A stretch of 40,303 bases of DNA, taken from NCBI GenBank assembly GCA_964608495.1, contig CAZSOQ010000011.1, forward strand, positions 1 to 40,303, read 5' to 3'. This DNA is from JAKORR01 sp964608495 (GTDB taxonomy: Bacteria > Armatimonadota > Zipacnadia > Zipacnadales > FEN-943). Below, in pieces: positions 32,238 through 40,303 of the stretch. Position 1 is the first letter of the stretch. Every line of letters starts with the position of its first letter. A program made the position numbers and the translations under genes. A model generated the notes under the pieces. It was given only the letters and a program-made list of their open reading frames with translations. It searched no databases and was not told the DNA's origin.

Positions 32238-33475
32238 GTGGCAAGGACCTTCATCAGAAGCTCGTGGGCCCTGGTGGCGATGCCCAACTCCCCCAGCGTT
32301 GCCAGTATCATGCCGAGCGCCAACAGGGCGGCTAAGAGGGTCTTGCCTATGTCCTGACCCTTGAGCTGCGCGACCAGCATGGGGTGTCGCGACAGGTAGG
32401 CTCCCGCCGCGTAGAGCTCCTCACCCATCAGGGTGTAGTCGCACGCCGTTATGAAGAAGGGCAACTGGGTGTCGGCGTCGGTTCCGGCTATCTGCACGCA
32501 GCCCGCGATGTTGCCCGTCTCGGCCAGCACCAGCGCTTCGGCGTAGAAGTAGCCCATGTAGAAGCAGGCCGCGGGTCGGTCTCGCATGATCATGCCGTCC
32601 ACCGCGGCCACGTAGCCGAACTGGCTGTCCGTCACGAAGAAGATGTCCTCGGGGCGGAAGGCCTCCGGGCGGCCCCCCTCCAGGTAGGCCTCTCGCATGA
32701 TCTCCCGCTCGGCCGCCATGACCAGGGGGTCGTTGCAGGGGACCAGCAGGGGCGTCTCGTAGGCGGCGGTGCGCCGCGCCAGGTGGCCCAGGACCAGCAT
32801 CGAGGCGATGGTCGAGATGCTCGACACGCCTGCCAGACCGGACACGTACAGGAGGGGCTGGCCCATCTCGGTGGCCCGCCCGATCGCGTCGTCCACGGCC
32901 TGCAGGCCGGCGATGGGGCGTACGTACAGCTCCCGCTGCCGGGCGCTGCGGATGCTGACAAGCACCACCAGGCCGTAGATGACCACGCCGGCGAACACGT
33001 TGAGCTTCTTGGTGTCCACCAGAGCCGCGATGGGCCTGGTTGGCCCGGTGGCGACGCCTTCGGAGAGCTCGTACTTCAGGCCGGGCGCTATCGCGGAGGG
33101 ATCGTCCGGGTCCAGCTCCAGCTTCTGCCCGACCGGCGCCCAGAGGGCCGCCACTTCCGCCCGGTACATCAGCCTGGGGTGCGCACCCTCCAAGCGGGTC
33201 TGCAGCACCTTGGGGTCGGTGATGACCTCGGCCACCTCCATCTCCTTCCCCATCTGGCCCAGCTTCACGCGGTAGCCCGCCATGGCCCATCCCTCTACCG
33301 TCCCCGACGGAGGCTGCCAGCGCATGACCAGGGCCACGCCCCGCAGGTCCTCGGGGTCGTCCGCCAGCTCCACGTTCCTGGGCGCGGGGAAGCGACCGGC
33401 CGCCACGGCCACAGCCGCCAGGCTCAGCAGGCCCCAGACCGCCGCCGCCACGGCGCGATCAGCGGCGCACCTCAT
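32231..33475 (-). CDS. DUF6754 membrane protein with fibronectin-III-like domain
   Basis: 414 residues. An N-terminal signal or anchor helix (9-27) is followed by a fibronectin-III-like sandwich (30-150: PRNVELADD, ALVMRWQPPSG, YRVKLG). A membrane helix at 158-175 precedes the DUF6754 region (180-375), recognisable from GCVQIAGTDADTQLPFF, CDYTLMGEELYAAGAYLSR and the terminal LKGQD. A last helix spans 376-395. The function of DUF6754 is unknown. The ATG overlaps the preceding gene's stop codon as ATGA, which means translational coupling with the sandwich/KOW protein. The DUF6754 region is probably cytoplasmic and the sandwich external, but that topology is inference. Confidence 0.8.
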   Translation of the reverse strand: MRCAADRAVAAAVWGLLSLAAVAVAAGRFPAPRNVELADDPEDLRGVALVMRWQPPSGTVEGWAMAGYRVKLGQMGKEMEVAEVITDPKVLQTRLEGAHPRLMYRAEVAALWAPVGQKLELDPDDPSAIAPGLKYELSEGVATGPTRPIAALVDTKKLNVFAGVVIYGLVVLVSIRSARQRELYVRPIAGLQAVDDAIGRATEMGQPLLYVSGLAGVSSISTIASMLVLGHLARRTAAYETPLLVPCNDPLVMAAEREIMREAYLEGGRPEAFRPEDIFFVTDSQFGYVAAVDGMIMRDRPAACFYMGYFYAEALVLAETGNIAGCVQIAGTDADTQLPFFITACDYTLMGEELYAAGAYLSRHPMLVAQLKGQDIGKTLLAALLALGMILATLGELGIATRAHELLMKVLATG

Positions 33476-34590
33476 TGCTCGATCAGCTCCACGTTGGCTC
33501 TCGGCACCAGGGCCTCTGCGCCGTCCTCGAGCCGCACCCGGACCACCCGCACGAGCGCCTCCGTCTCTATGGGCTGCGGCTCTGTCTTTACCTCGACCAC
33601 CGTGGCGAGGCGGCCGAAGTAGGGGTCGCGTATCAGGCGCACGACGGCGCCCTCGGTCAGCCTGCCCTCGGACGAGGCAGCGTCGGTGAGCGGCTCGCCC
33701 GGCTCGGGCACCAGCACCTCGGGCCGCAGCACTCCCGCCCGTATCTGGGTAGCGCCGTTGACCGAGGCCCGCCGCCCGGCGCGCCCGGCCAGAAGCTCGA
33801 AGACGCGGTCGGCCATCGGGATCCGGCCGAAGCCCTCTGTGAGCACCGCCGTCACGCCGACCCGCTCGTGCCCGGTGATGGCCACACCCAGGGGGTAGCC
33901 CAGGAGCGTGTCCACATCCTGGTCCTCCATGCCCCCGCTGATCACGGCCGCCGCGCCGACCGACGCGGCTCTGCGCAGCGCCTCCAGCATCACGAGGGAC
34001 CCGCCCACCACCACGGCGCCCGCGGCCTCCTCGCCGATCCCCTCGGCGTCCAGCACGTCGTCGGGGCCGTCCACGGCCACGTGGAGCGTGCCGTAGGTCT
34101 CGCCGCCGAACCCGAAGATGCCCTGCACCAGGGCGCAGGTGGCCTCCACTACCACGCCCTCGTCAGGCAGCACCTCGGTCACCAGGCCGTCCAGGTAGGC
34201 CCTCAGCTCCACAGGGGTAGGGGCGCCACGGACGGATACCTGGCCGGTGACCGCGCTGACAAGCTCGATCGTTCCCGCCACGGGCGATCGGCAGATGCTG
34301 TGGAAAAGGCCGAGGAAGCTACGCGTCTCCGCCAGCACGTCGCCGGGGCTGACGGCCTCACCCTCTTGCTTGACCATGAAGCGCGGCACGTCCTCGGGCT
34401 GGACGTTGATCTCTGCCGCCACGTTCACCATGCGCACGGGGCCCGGCAGCTCGGTGGACGCCACGATCTGCTCGGCGGCGACCTGGTCGCCCTCGGCGAC
34501 ATGCACCCGCCCGCGCAAGGGCAGGCGCCGCTGCTTGCGCACCCGCGTGCGCTCAGTGACCTTCAGACCCGGGGTGTACGCATGAGCCAT
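33472..34590 (-). CDS. Sandwich-hybrid/KOW protein coupled to DUF6754
   Basis: 372 residues, cytosolic. Residues 20-120 have two segments like biotinyl/lipoyl-type barrel-sandwich hybrids (RGRVHVAEGDQVAAEQIVA; VKQEGEAVSPGDVLAE, then CRSPVAGTIELVS), similar to the N-termini of RnfC/NqrA-like proteins, but no attachment lysine is seen. Residues 150-290 form an alpha/beta region with Gly-rich loops (GIFGFGGETYG, GAVVVGG, ISGGMEDQD). Residues 311-370 contain a KOW-like module (TEGAVVRLIRDPYFGRLATVVEV). I do not know a function. The ATG has AGGA 6 bases upstream. Its stop overlaps the DUF6754 start by four bases, and a strong promoter lies about 60 bases upstream, so the pair forms one operon. Confidence 0.7.
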   Translation of the reverse strand: MAHAYTPGLKVTERTRVRKQRRLPLRGRVHVAEGDQVAAEQIVASTELPGPVRMVNVAAEINVQPEDVPRFMVKQEGEAVSPGDVLAETRSFLGLFHSICRSPVAGTIELVSAVTGQVSVRGAPTPVELRAYLDGLVTEVLPDEGVVVEATCALVQGIFGFGGETYGTLHVAVDGPDDVLDAEGIGEEAAGAVVVGGSLVMLEALRRAASVGAAAVISGGMEDQDVDTLLGYPLGVAITGHERVGVTAVLTEGFGRIPMADRVFELLAGRAGRRASVNGATQIRAGVLRPEVLVPEPGEPLTDAASSEGRLTEGAVVRLIRDPYFGRLATVVEVKTEPQPIETEALVRVVRVRLEDGAEALVPRANVELIEQ

Positions 34591-34652
34591 GGACTGTCCT
34601 GCCGGGCGGGTCGCCTCGCCCGGGCGGCGACCAGGACCCTCGGCCTGCCAGC

Positions 34653-34682
34653 CTTATACGGCCTGGCGCCTTGCCCCGTCAA
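34653..34682 (-). promoter_or_regulatory. Strong promoter of the DUF6754 operon
   Basis: Minus strand: TTGACG (34677-34682), 18-base spacer, TATAAG (34653-34658), 62 bases before the ATG at 34590. It is a near-consensus sigma70-type promoter in otherwise very GC-rich DNA. Confidence 0.65.
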
Positions 34683-34760
34683 GCCGCTCGCCTCCGCCGG
34701 CATCCGCGCCGCGGGCCGAAGCGGCCGCCCGACGCGGCGATGGCGGGGCTCGGGAGCGCC

Positions 34761-34789
34761 TTGACCCTCCTTGACGCAACCAGTACCCT
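34761..34789 (+). promoter_or_regulatory. Promoter candidate of the GH2-type gene
   Basis: TTGACC (34761-34766), 17 bases, TACCCT (34784-34789), about 90 bases before the GTG at 34879. A second TTGACG overlaps the spacer. The -10 is a partial match only. Confidence 0.4.
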
Positions 34790-34878
34790 CGCCGATGAAT
34801 CGCTCCAGGGCCCGGCCCTGGGGCCGAGGCGCTTGGCTGCGCCGCGGACGTGGCGCCACCCCGGGAGGCGAGGGACCA

Positions 34879-37800
34879 GTGTACGTTACCGTCGCCGTCG
34901 TCCTGCTCTTGGTGCCTGCTCTGGCCTACGCCGGCTGGACTATCGGTCAGCAGGACCCCTGGCCGGCGCCCAACGCCGCCCCGCCGGCCGAGCTGACCGT
35001 CTCCCTGGACGGCTTCTGGGGCTTCGTCACCGACCCGGACTGCAGGCTTGTGCGTGAGACCGTGGCGGCGGCGGAGGGCGCTCGAAGCATCCGCGTGCCG
35101 TCCTGCTGGGAAGCGGCCTTCGAGGACCTGGTGGGGTACGACGGCGTGGCGTGGTACTGGCGAGACTTCGAGCCACCCGCGGGCCTGCGCGAGGGTGGGC
35201 GGCGCCTGTTCCTGAGGTTCGAGGCCGTGGACTACGGCGCCCGGGTGTGGCTCAACGGGCGGCTCCTCGGCGAGCACTATGGCGGCTATTCGCCCTTCGA
35301 GTTCGACATCACCGATCTGGCCCAGGACGGCGCCAACCGCCTGATCGTCCGCGTCGTGGACCCGGCCGGCGATCCCCGCCGCTCCGACGGCCTTCGCGCC
35401 AACGAGGTGCCCGGCGGCAAGCAGAATCACTACTGCAACATCGGCGGCCTCTGGCAGAGCGTGTGGCTCATCGCGCGCGGCCCGACCTTCGTCCACTCGA
35501 TCTTCGTCGCCCCCACGGGCCCCGAGACCGCCGACGTGAGGCTCTGCCTGGCGGGCGAGGCGATGGCCGCGAGGCTCCTGTTGTCCGTCGCCCCCCTTCC
35601 CGGGGGCGAGCCGATCGCCCGCGCCGAGGCACCCGCGAGCAGGCTCGTGGACCTGCGCCTCGACTTGCCCGGCGCATGGCTGTGGTCGCCCGACAGGCCC
35701 TTCCTGTACGTTCTGACGGCCCGGCTCGAGCGCGACGGCCAGGTGGTAGACACCGCCTCGACGCGCTTCGGGATGCGCACGGTCGAGGCCCGCGACGGCA
35801 GGCTTCTGCTCAACGGCCACCCGATCTTCCTCGCCGGCGCCCTCGACCAGGACTACTACCCTCGCGGCATCTACGCCCCGGCCGGCGACGACGTGCTCGC
35901 CACCCAGACCCGGCTGGCCAAGCAGATGGGCCTCAACTTCCTGCGCACCCACATCAAGATCCCCGTGCCGCGCTATCTGGACTTCGCCGACGAGCAGGGC
36001 CTGATGGTCTGGGACGACTTTCCCTCCTGGTACGTCTGGAACGACCGGGTACGCGAACGGGTCGAGCGCGAGATGAGCGAGTGGGTCTGGCGCGACTTCA
36101 ACCGTCCGTCGGTCTTCGCCTGGTGCCTCATCAACGAGGAGTGGGGGATGGACTTCGAGGACCCGGCCGTCCGGCAGTGGATCAGGGAGATGTGGAGCCG
36201 CGTCAAGTCCTGGGACCCCACGCGCCTGGTCGTTGACAACTCCCCCGCGGGCCACGGACACATCATCAGCGACGTCTTCGACCAGCACGTCTACATGGCC
36301 ATCCCCGAGAGCGTCGACGGCTGGCGCGCCTGGATAGACGAGCTCCGCACGCGCCCGAAGGGCTACTGGCGCTACCCGGAAAGCGAGGAGAGGGGCTTTG
36401 AACCGCTCCTGGTGAGCGAGTTCGGCAACTGGGGCCTGCCCGACGTGCCGCGCCTGCTCGACTTCTACGGCGGCAGGGACCCCTACTGGTTTCACCAGGC
36501 CGCCTACGCCGGCCCCATCCGGGGAGGCATCGAGGCCTTCTACGACTGGCACCTGGACGAGGTCTACGGCGACCTCAGCGGCCTGGCCGAGGCGACCCAG
36601 CGCCATCAGCTCGACTCGCTCAAGTACGAGATTGAGATGATGCGGCTGCAGCCGTCCATCTACGGCTACGTCATCACCCAGTTCACGGACCTCAACTCCG
36701 AGAGCAACGGCCTCATGGACCTGTGTCGCGGCGAGAAGGTCGTCACGCGCGAGCTGCGTGCCGTCCAGACCCAGTCGCTGGTGGTGCCTGACCTGCGCCG
36801 CCGTGCCTACCTGGCGGGCGAGACCGTCGAGGTGCCGCTGCACGTGTCGCACTATGGCGAGGCCGCCCTGACCGGCGCGAGCCTTCGCTGGGCCGCGGGC
36901 GAGCGGACGGGCGCCCTGAGCGTCCCCCGCGTCGAGGGCGGCGACTGCCAGCCGGTGGGCACGCTCCGGCTGGCCCTGCCTGCCGTGGATCAGCCTACCT
37001 CCTTGCGCCTGGACCTGCGCCTCCTGGCCGATGGGGGAGAGGAGCTTGGAAATAACTACCTGGACCTGTGGGTGATCCCGGTGCAGGCCACGCGCCCGCG
37101 GCAGGTCAAGCAAGCCGCCGTGGACGACGGTGCCGCCGCGGACGACGGGGCCGCGGCGGACGAGACCGTGGCCGGCGCTCTGCAGAGCCTGGGCGTCAGC
37201 CTGTCGCCCGAGGCCGATGTCCTGGTCGCCCGGCGGCTCGGACCCGAGCACATCGAGAAACTGGAGACGGGCGCCCGCGTGCTCCTGCTGGCCGAGGAAG
37301 CCCAAGCCCTTGGGCCCCTGGTGTCGTCGCTGGGCCTGGTCAGTCGCCACGCCAAGGGCCGGTGGGGCGCGTGGGCAACGTCCTTCTGCTGGCTGCGCAG
37401 GTCCGAGGCTTTCGCCCTGCGCCTGCCCTACGACGGCCACCTGGGGATGCCCTTCGTTGACGTGGTGCCCCACGTCGTCCTGGACGGCGTCACGCCCGAG
37501 CAGATGCGCGATGCCCTGGGCGGGATCTTCGTCGCCTGGATCCACGACCCGGCCGCGATCGTCCTGCCGGTGAGGGTCGGGCGGGGCTTGCTGCTGATCT
37601 CGACCTTGCGCCTAGCGCGACCTGCCGCGGCGGGTGACGCCGTCGCGCGGGTGGTTCTCGCCGACCTGCTCGATGCGGCCGCGCGGTTGGACCCCGAGGG
37701 CCTCGGCGCGGAGCCGCTGCGCTACGAGACGGTCTCCGAGGTGCTCGTGCCCACCGCTGAGATGGAGCGGGTCGAGTGGCGCTACACGACCGACGACCCT

Positions 37801-38646
37801 GGGCCGGGATGGACGCGGGCTGAGTTCGACGATACGGGCTGGCGGACGGGCCTCGCGGGCTTCGGCCGGGAGGGAACGCCGGGCGCCATCGTCGGCACGC
37901 CCTGGCACACCTCGGACCTCTGGCTGCGGCGGCGTGTCTCCCTCGACGCGCCGGTCAAGGGGGTGCTCCTGCGCCTGCACCACGACGAGGACGCGGAGCT
38001 GTATGTCAACGGCGTCCTCGTCGGCCGGTGGCGGGACTACACGACCGCCTACGGCCAGGAGGAGCTACCGCGCCGCTTCCTGGGGGCGCTCCGGCCCGGC
38101 GAGAACGCCATCGCCCTGCACTGCCACCAGACCGTGGGCGGGCAGTATCTCGACGTCGGCCTTCTCTACGCGCCGGCCGAGGAGCCGCCCTGCCCGCTCG
38201 AGGGCGGACGGTTCCTGCTGCGCGCGGGCACGGAGGGAGGCGACGTGTGGGCCTACACGACCCAGGAGCCCGCGGGCGACTGGGCCCAGGAGGGCTTCGA
38301 CGACCGCGCCTGGCCCGCCGGCCTGTCGCCCTTCGGCAATCCGCCCGTCCCCAACGCCACCGCCACAACGACCTGGGACACGCCGGACCTCTGGCTCCGC
38401 CGGACCGTGGACCTGCCCCGCACGCTCGCCGAGATGCTGATGCGCCTCTACCACGACGAGGACTGCGAGCTGTACGTGAACGGACGGCGGATCTTCGCCG
38501 GCGAGGGTTTCCTCACGGACTACCGCGACGTGCTCCTGTCGCCCGAGCAGGTGGGGGCCTTCCGGGCAGGCCGCAACGTCATCGCCGTACATTGCCGCCA
38601 GACCGCGGGTGGGCAGTTGATGGACCTGGGGCTCTACTGGAGGTAG
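34879..38646 (+). CDS. Secreted GH2-type glycosidase with duplicated C-terminal domains
   Basis: 1255 residues from a GTG at 34879, chosen because it begins a signal peptide (MYVTVAVVLLLVPALAYA) after GGGAGGCGAGGG; the frame extends 36 codons upstream. GH2 layout: jelly-roll (45-200; VWLNGRLLGEHYGGYSPFEFD), Ig-like domain (200-300), and TIM barrel from about 305 with LRTHIKIP, acid/base motif CLINEEWG (Glu420) and nucleophile motif LVSEFGNWG (Glu514). A further beta domain leads to an acidic DDGAAA-repeat linker near 750, then a Rossmann-like domain. Two homologous jelly-rolls end the protein (961-1105 and 1111-1255), each with a YHDEDxELYVNG-type motif. It is a retaining exo-glycosidase acting outside the cytoplasm; whether galactosidase, glucuronidase or mannosidase cannot be decided. 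Confidence 0.88.
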   Translation: MYVTVAVVLLLVPALAYAGWTIGQQDPWPAPNAAPPAELTVSLDGFWGFVTDPDCRLVRETVAAAEGARSIRVPSCWEAAFEDLVGYDGVAWYWRDFEPPAGLREGGRRLFLRFEAVDYGARVWLNGRLLGEHYGGYSPFEFDITDLAQDGANRLIVRVVDPAGDPRRSDGLRANEVPGGKQNHYCNIGGLWQSVWLIARGPTFVHSIFVAPTGPETADVRLCLAGEAMAARLLLSVAPLPGGEPIARAEAPASRLVDLRLDLPGAWLWSPDRPFLYVLTARLERDGQVVDTASTRFGMRTVEARDGRLLLNGHPIFLAGALDQDYYPRGIYAPAGDDVLATQTRLAKQMGLNFLRTHIKIPVPRYLDFADEQGLMVWDDFPSWYVWNDRVRERVEREMSEWVWRDFNRPSVFAWCLINEEWGMDFEDPAVRQWIREMWSRVKSWDPTRLVVDNSPAGHGHIISDVFDQHVYMAIPESVDGWRAWIDELRTRPKGYWRYPESEERGFEPLLVSEFGNWGLPDVPRLLDFYGGRDPYWFHQAAYAGPIRGGIEAFYDWHLDEVYGDLSGLAEATQRHQLDSLKYEIEMMRLQPSIYGYVITQFTDLNSESNGLMDLCRGEKVVTRELRAVQTQSLVVPDLRRRAYLAGETVEVPLHVSHYGEAALTGASLRWAAGERTGALSVPRVEGGDCQPVGTLRLALPAVDQPTSLRLDLRLLADGGEELGNNYLDLWVIPVQATRPRQVKQAAVDDGAAADDGAAADETVAGALQSLGVSLSPEADVLVARRLGPEHIEKLETGARVLLLAEEAQALGPLVSSLGLVSRHAKGRWGAWATSFCWLRRSEAFALRLPYDGHLGMPFVDVVPHVVLDGVTPEQMRDALGGIFVAWIHDPAAIVLPVRVGRGLLLISTLRLARPAAAGDAVARVVLADLLDAAARLDPEGLGAEPLRYETVSEVLVPTAEMERVEWRYTTDDPGPGWTRAEFDDTGWRTGLAGFGREGTPGAIVGTPWHTSDLWLRRRVSLDAPVKGVLLRLHHDEDAELYVNGVLVGRWRDYTTAYGQEELPRRFLGALRPGENAIALHCHQTVGGQYLDVGLLYAPAEEPPCPLEGGRFLLRAGTEGGDVWAYTTQEPAGDWAQEGFDDRAWPAGLSPFGNPPVPNATATTTWDTPDLWLRRTVDLPRTLAEMLMRLYHDEDCELYVNGRRIFAGEGFLTDYRDVLLSPEQVGAFRAGRNVIAVHCRQTAGGQLMDLGLYWR

Positions 38647-38820
38647 GACGCGGGAGCGGTCCGCGGCTGGCACGTGGGAACAGCCTCTGGGCGCGACCCC
38701 CGACGCGCGCGCCTTCTGCCCTGCGGAGCCCTCGGATACCGTGCCTCGTGCCCCCCCCGCCAACGACCAAAAGCAGAGGGCGGGCCCCAGGGCAGGGCCG
38801 GCCCCTGTCAGTGACGGTTC

Positions 38821-38841
38821 TCGGGGAGCCGCCTTCCCCGA
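38821..38841. terminator. Hairpin between convergent genes
   Basis: TCGGGGA (38821-38827) and TCCCCGA (38835-38841) form a perfect 7-base stem with a 7-base loop, two bases from the stop codon of the minus-strand oxidoreductase. It lies at the end of a 196-base convergent gap that otherwise shows nothing. No T-run. Confidence 0.4.
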
Positions 38842-38842
38842 C

Positions 38843-39859
38843 TCAGTTCATGTCCTCGACGCGCACCACGTCGCCCGTCTCCGCGGACCGGAAGATCATG
38901 GAGATCAGGCGCATCGTGGACAGCAGGTGCTCGGGCGTCACCAGCAGATCGCCCTCGCGCCGCATCACCTCGGCGATGTTCGTGTAGATGATGTCGCGCG
39001 AGCCCGACACCGGCTCGAGCACCCGCTCGCCCTCATCCGTGAACAGATGCACGTCACACCCGCCCGTGGGCTGGCTCACGATCGTCCCGGCGGTGCCGAT
39101 GACGAACCACCTGGGCAGGTTGGTCCGCACGTTGTTCGTCGCCTCGATGATCGCCGTGGTGTTGTCGGCGAAGCGCAGGTCTGCGCGGAAGTGGTCGTCC
39201 ACCTCGTCGCTCCAGATCCGCGACTGCAAGTCCCCGTACACCGACACCAGCGGCGACTCGACCATCCGCAGTATCTGGTCGCCCAGGTGCGAGGCGTAGT
39301 CGTAGACCATGCCCCCGCCGTAGGCCCGCTGCACTCGCCACTGCGGGTTGAACTCGGGCACGCCGTAGCCCGCCCAGCTCGCGGTGAAGTGGCTCCACCG
39401 CGATTCGCGGTCGTAGACATCGCCCAGCAGCCCGTCGGCGACCGCCTGCTTGACGGTGAGGTAATCGGCGTCCCACCGGCGGTTCTGGTTGCCGGTGATG
39501 AGAACGCCCGCCTCCTGGGCCGCGGCGACCATCCGCTTCGCCTGCTCGTAGTCCATGGCGAAGGGCTTGTCCACGATTACGGCCTTGCCCGCCTGCGCGG
39601 CGGCGATCGTCTGGTCGCAGTGCATGTTGGGGGGCGTGCAGATCGCCACCAGGGCCACGCGCTCGTCCCCGAGCATCTCCTCGTAGTCCGCGTAGGTGGC
39701 GCACCCGTGGTTCGCGGCGGCGGCCGCCCGCCGGCCCTCCGCGGGGTCGCACACTGCGGCCACCTCGAAGGCGTCCAGGTTCTGCGCCATGGCCGCGTGG
39801 TAGCCCTCGCCCACGCGTCCGTACCCGACTATGCCTACTCCGACAGCATCCTGAGCCAT
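38843..39859 (-). CDS. Gfo/Idh/MocA family oxidoreductase, second copy
   Basis: 338 residues. Rossmann fold from the N-terminus (VGVGIVGYGRVGEGYH, VAAVCDPAEG, AICTPPNMH), with the substrate-lysine motif reading VDKPF (Lys98) rather than the usual E-K-P. The C-terminal domain has GGGMVYDYASHLGDQIL with the expected His. This is an NAD(P)-dependent sugar oxidoreductase or epimerase, cytosolic. It is only distantly like the other family member at 22276-23367, so the two probably act on different substrates. The ATG is preceded by AGGAGAG. The next gene upstream on the minus strand ends at 39993, and the intervening 133 bases show nothing recognisable. Confidence 0.92.
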   Translation of the reverse strand: MAQDAVGVGIVGYGRVGEGYHAAMAQNLDAFEVAAVCDPAEGRRAAAAANHGCATYADYEEMLGDERVALVAICTPPNMHCDQTIAAAQAGKAVIVDKPFAMDYEQAKRMVAAAQEAGVLITGNQNRRWDADYLTVKQAVADGLLGDVYDRESRWSHFTASWAGYGVPEFNPQWRVQRAYGGGMVYDYASHLGDQILRMVESPLVSVYGDLQSRIWSDEVDDHFRADLRFADNTTAIIEATNNVRTNLPRWFVIGTAGTIVSQPTGGCDVHLFTDEGERVLEPVSGSRDIIYTNIAEVMRREGDLLVTPEHLLSTMRLISMIFRSAETGDVVRVEDMN

Positions 39860-39992
39860 CTATCTCTCTCCTCTTGTGTCTGCCGCTCGCCACCTCCCTC
39901 GCCACGTACGACCGCGCCGGTTCCGCAAGGTCTCGTGTATTCCTCTCCGGCTCCTCCCTCCCTTCCGCCGCCTTCCGCCGTCGCTGCTGCCT

Positions 39993-40303
39993 CTACTGCA
40001 GCTTCACCCGGGCATACGCCACTGTCCTCGCCTGCCCTGCCCGGGTCCCCAGCATGTCCAGGGACTCCGACGGCGCTGACCCGCCCCTCGTCGTTGCCGT
40101 GAAGAACTCGCTCATCGGATGCCTCAGCGGCACGCGCACGGCCGGACCTGAGCGCCCATCCGGGTACAGCTCCATCAGCCTGTTCTCAGATACCTGTCTA
40201 CCGTCCTCATCGCCTCCCGCGACGTAGTAGCACACAAACAGCCTGCCCTCCGGGGTGACCTGTAGCCGCGGATTGCCCAGCCCGCCCGGTATCTCTCCCG
40301 ATA
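39993..40303 (-). CDS. C-terminal fragment of an unidentified protein
   Basis: The frame is open to the right edge of the window, so only the last 103 or so residues are present; the GTG at 40235 is likely internal. The visible part begins with GNPRLQVTPEGRLFVCYYVAG and ends with a beta-rich stretch (MELYPDGRSGPAVRVPL, ARTVAYARVKLQ). Alternating strands with a 'TPEGRLFVCYY' motif recall the last blade of a BNR/sialidase-like propeller, which would suit the secreted glycan-active proteins nearby. That is a weak inference and I cannot name a family. Confidence 0.6.
   Translation of the reverse strand, partial: SGEIPGGLGNPRLQVTPEGRLFVCYYVAGGDEDGRQVSENRLMELYPDGRSGPAVRVPLRHPMSEFFTATTRGGSAPSESLDMLGTRAGQARTVAYARVKLQ

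Noticed and set aside
37118..37170. Short tandem DNA repeat
   Set aside because: It encodes a DDGAAA-type flexible linker in frame within the GH2 protein; it is low-complexity coding sequence, not a repeat element.
34654..37545. 963-codon open frame on the minus strand, antisense to the GH2 gene
   Set aside because: Its translation is Ala/Gly/His/Val-rich with no domain motif, and it runs antisense to a clear GH2 enzyme with catalytic residues; it is a by-product of high GC. The same holds for the long antisense frames at 28614-31307, 11347-13386 and 4152-5621.
1..40303. Mobile element, CRISPR array or tRNA genes
   Set aside because: No transposase, integrase, terminal repeat pair, regularly spaced repeat, or cloverleaf-like sequence was recognised by reading either strand.

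Overview
The window is high-GC bacterial DNA with closely packed genes on both strands. No gene-free stretch exceeds 300 bases. The longest gaps are 34591-34878, 28382-28580, 38647-38842 and 9378-9570, and their contents are listed where I see something. I see no tRNA, rRNA, CRISPR array, insertion sequence or phage gene. The best taxonomic clue is a broken DUF1559-type prepilin (13426-14144). Its N-terminus has the FTLIELLVVIAI motif followed by an LFPVFARAREKAR segment, which is typical of Armatimonadota and related uncultured lineages (WS1-like, Planctomycetes/Lentisphaerae-like heterotrophs). Many secreted glycosidases, MocA-type oxidoreductases and a DUF6754 protein fit that picture. The phylum assignment is inference.

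Layout. 1-3227 (+): end of a clan-A type glycosidase and a secreted beta-propeller (GH32/43-like) protein. 3259-4398 (-): a DUF6504-like protein and a creatininase-family hydrolase. 4557-13308 (+): a DUF6807 (PmoA-type) protein, a FUN14-like membrane protein, a DUF89 phosphatase, a LigD-type protein whose ligase domain looks dead, a small four-cysteine protein, a presenilin-like membrane aspartyl protease, and a secreted GH20-like enzyme. 13426-28381 (-): a long same-strand run holding the prepilin pseudogene, a GHL6/GH42-like hydrolase, an SrlD-like SDR, an 1178-residue TIM-barrel glycosidase, a YraN-family protein, an M14-like carboxypeptidase, a Gfo/Idh/MocA oxidoreductase, a NodB-like barrel protein and a GH38 alpha-mannosidase. 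28581-32218 (+): a secreted retaining glycosidase and RsmA. 32231-34590 (-): an overlapping two-gene unit (sandwich/KOW protein plus DUF6754 membrane protein) with its own promoter. 34879-38646 (+): a GH2-type glycosidase. 38843-40303 (-): a second MocA-type oxidoreductase and the C-terminal end of another protein.

How the genes fit together. Most of the window is a carbohydrate-degradation region. Exported enzymes (GH2, GH38, GH20-like, TIM-barrel types) would cut glycans outside the membrane, and the cytosolic SDR and MocA enzymes would oxidise or epimerise the released sugars. No transporter or transcription factor lies in the window, so uptake and control are encoded elsewhere. Housekeeping and repair genes (rsmA, yraN, ligD, DUF89) are interspersed. 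The items most worth a second look are the LigD with a degenerate ligase core, the bacterial presenilin-like protease paired with a four-cysteine protein, the DUF6754 operon, and the doubly inactivated prepilin.
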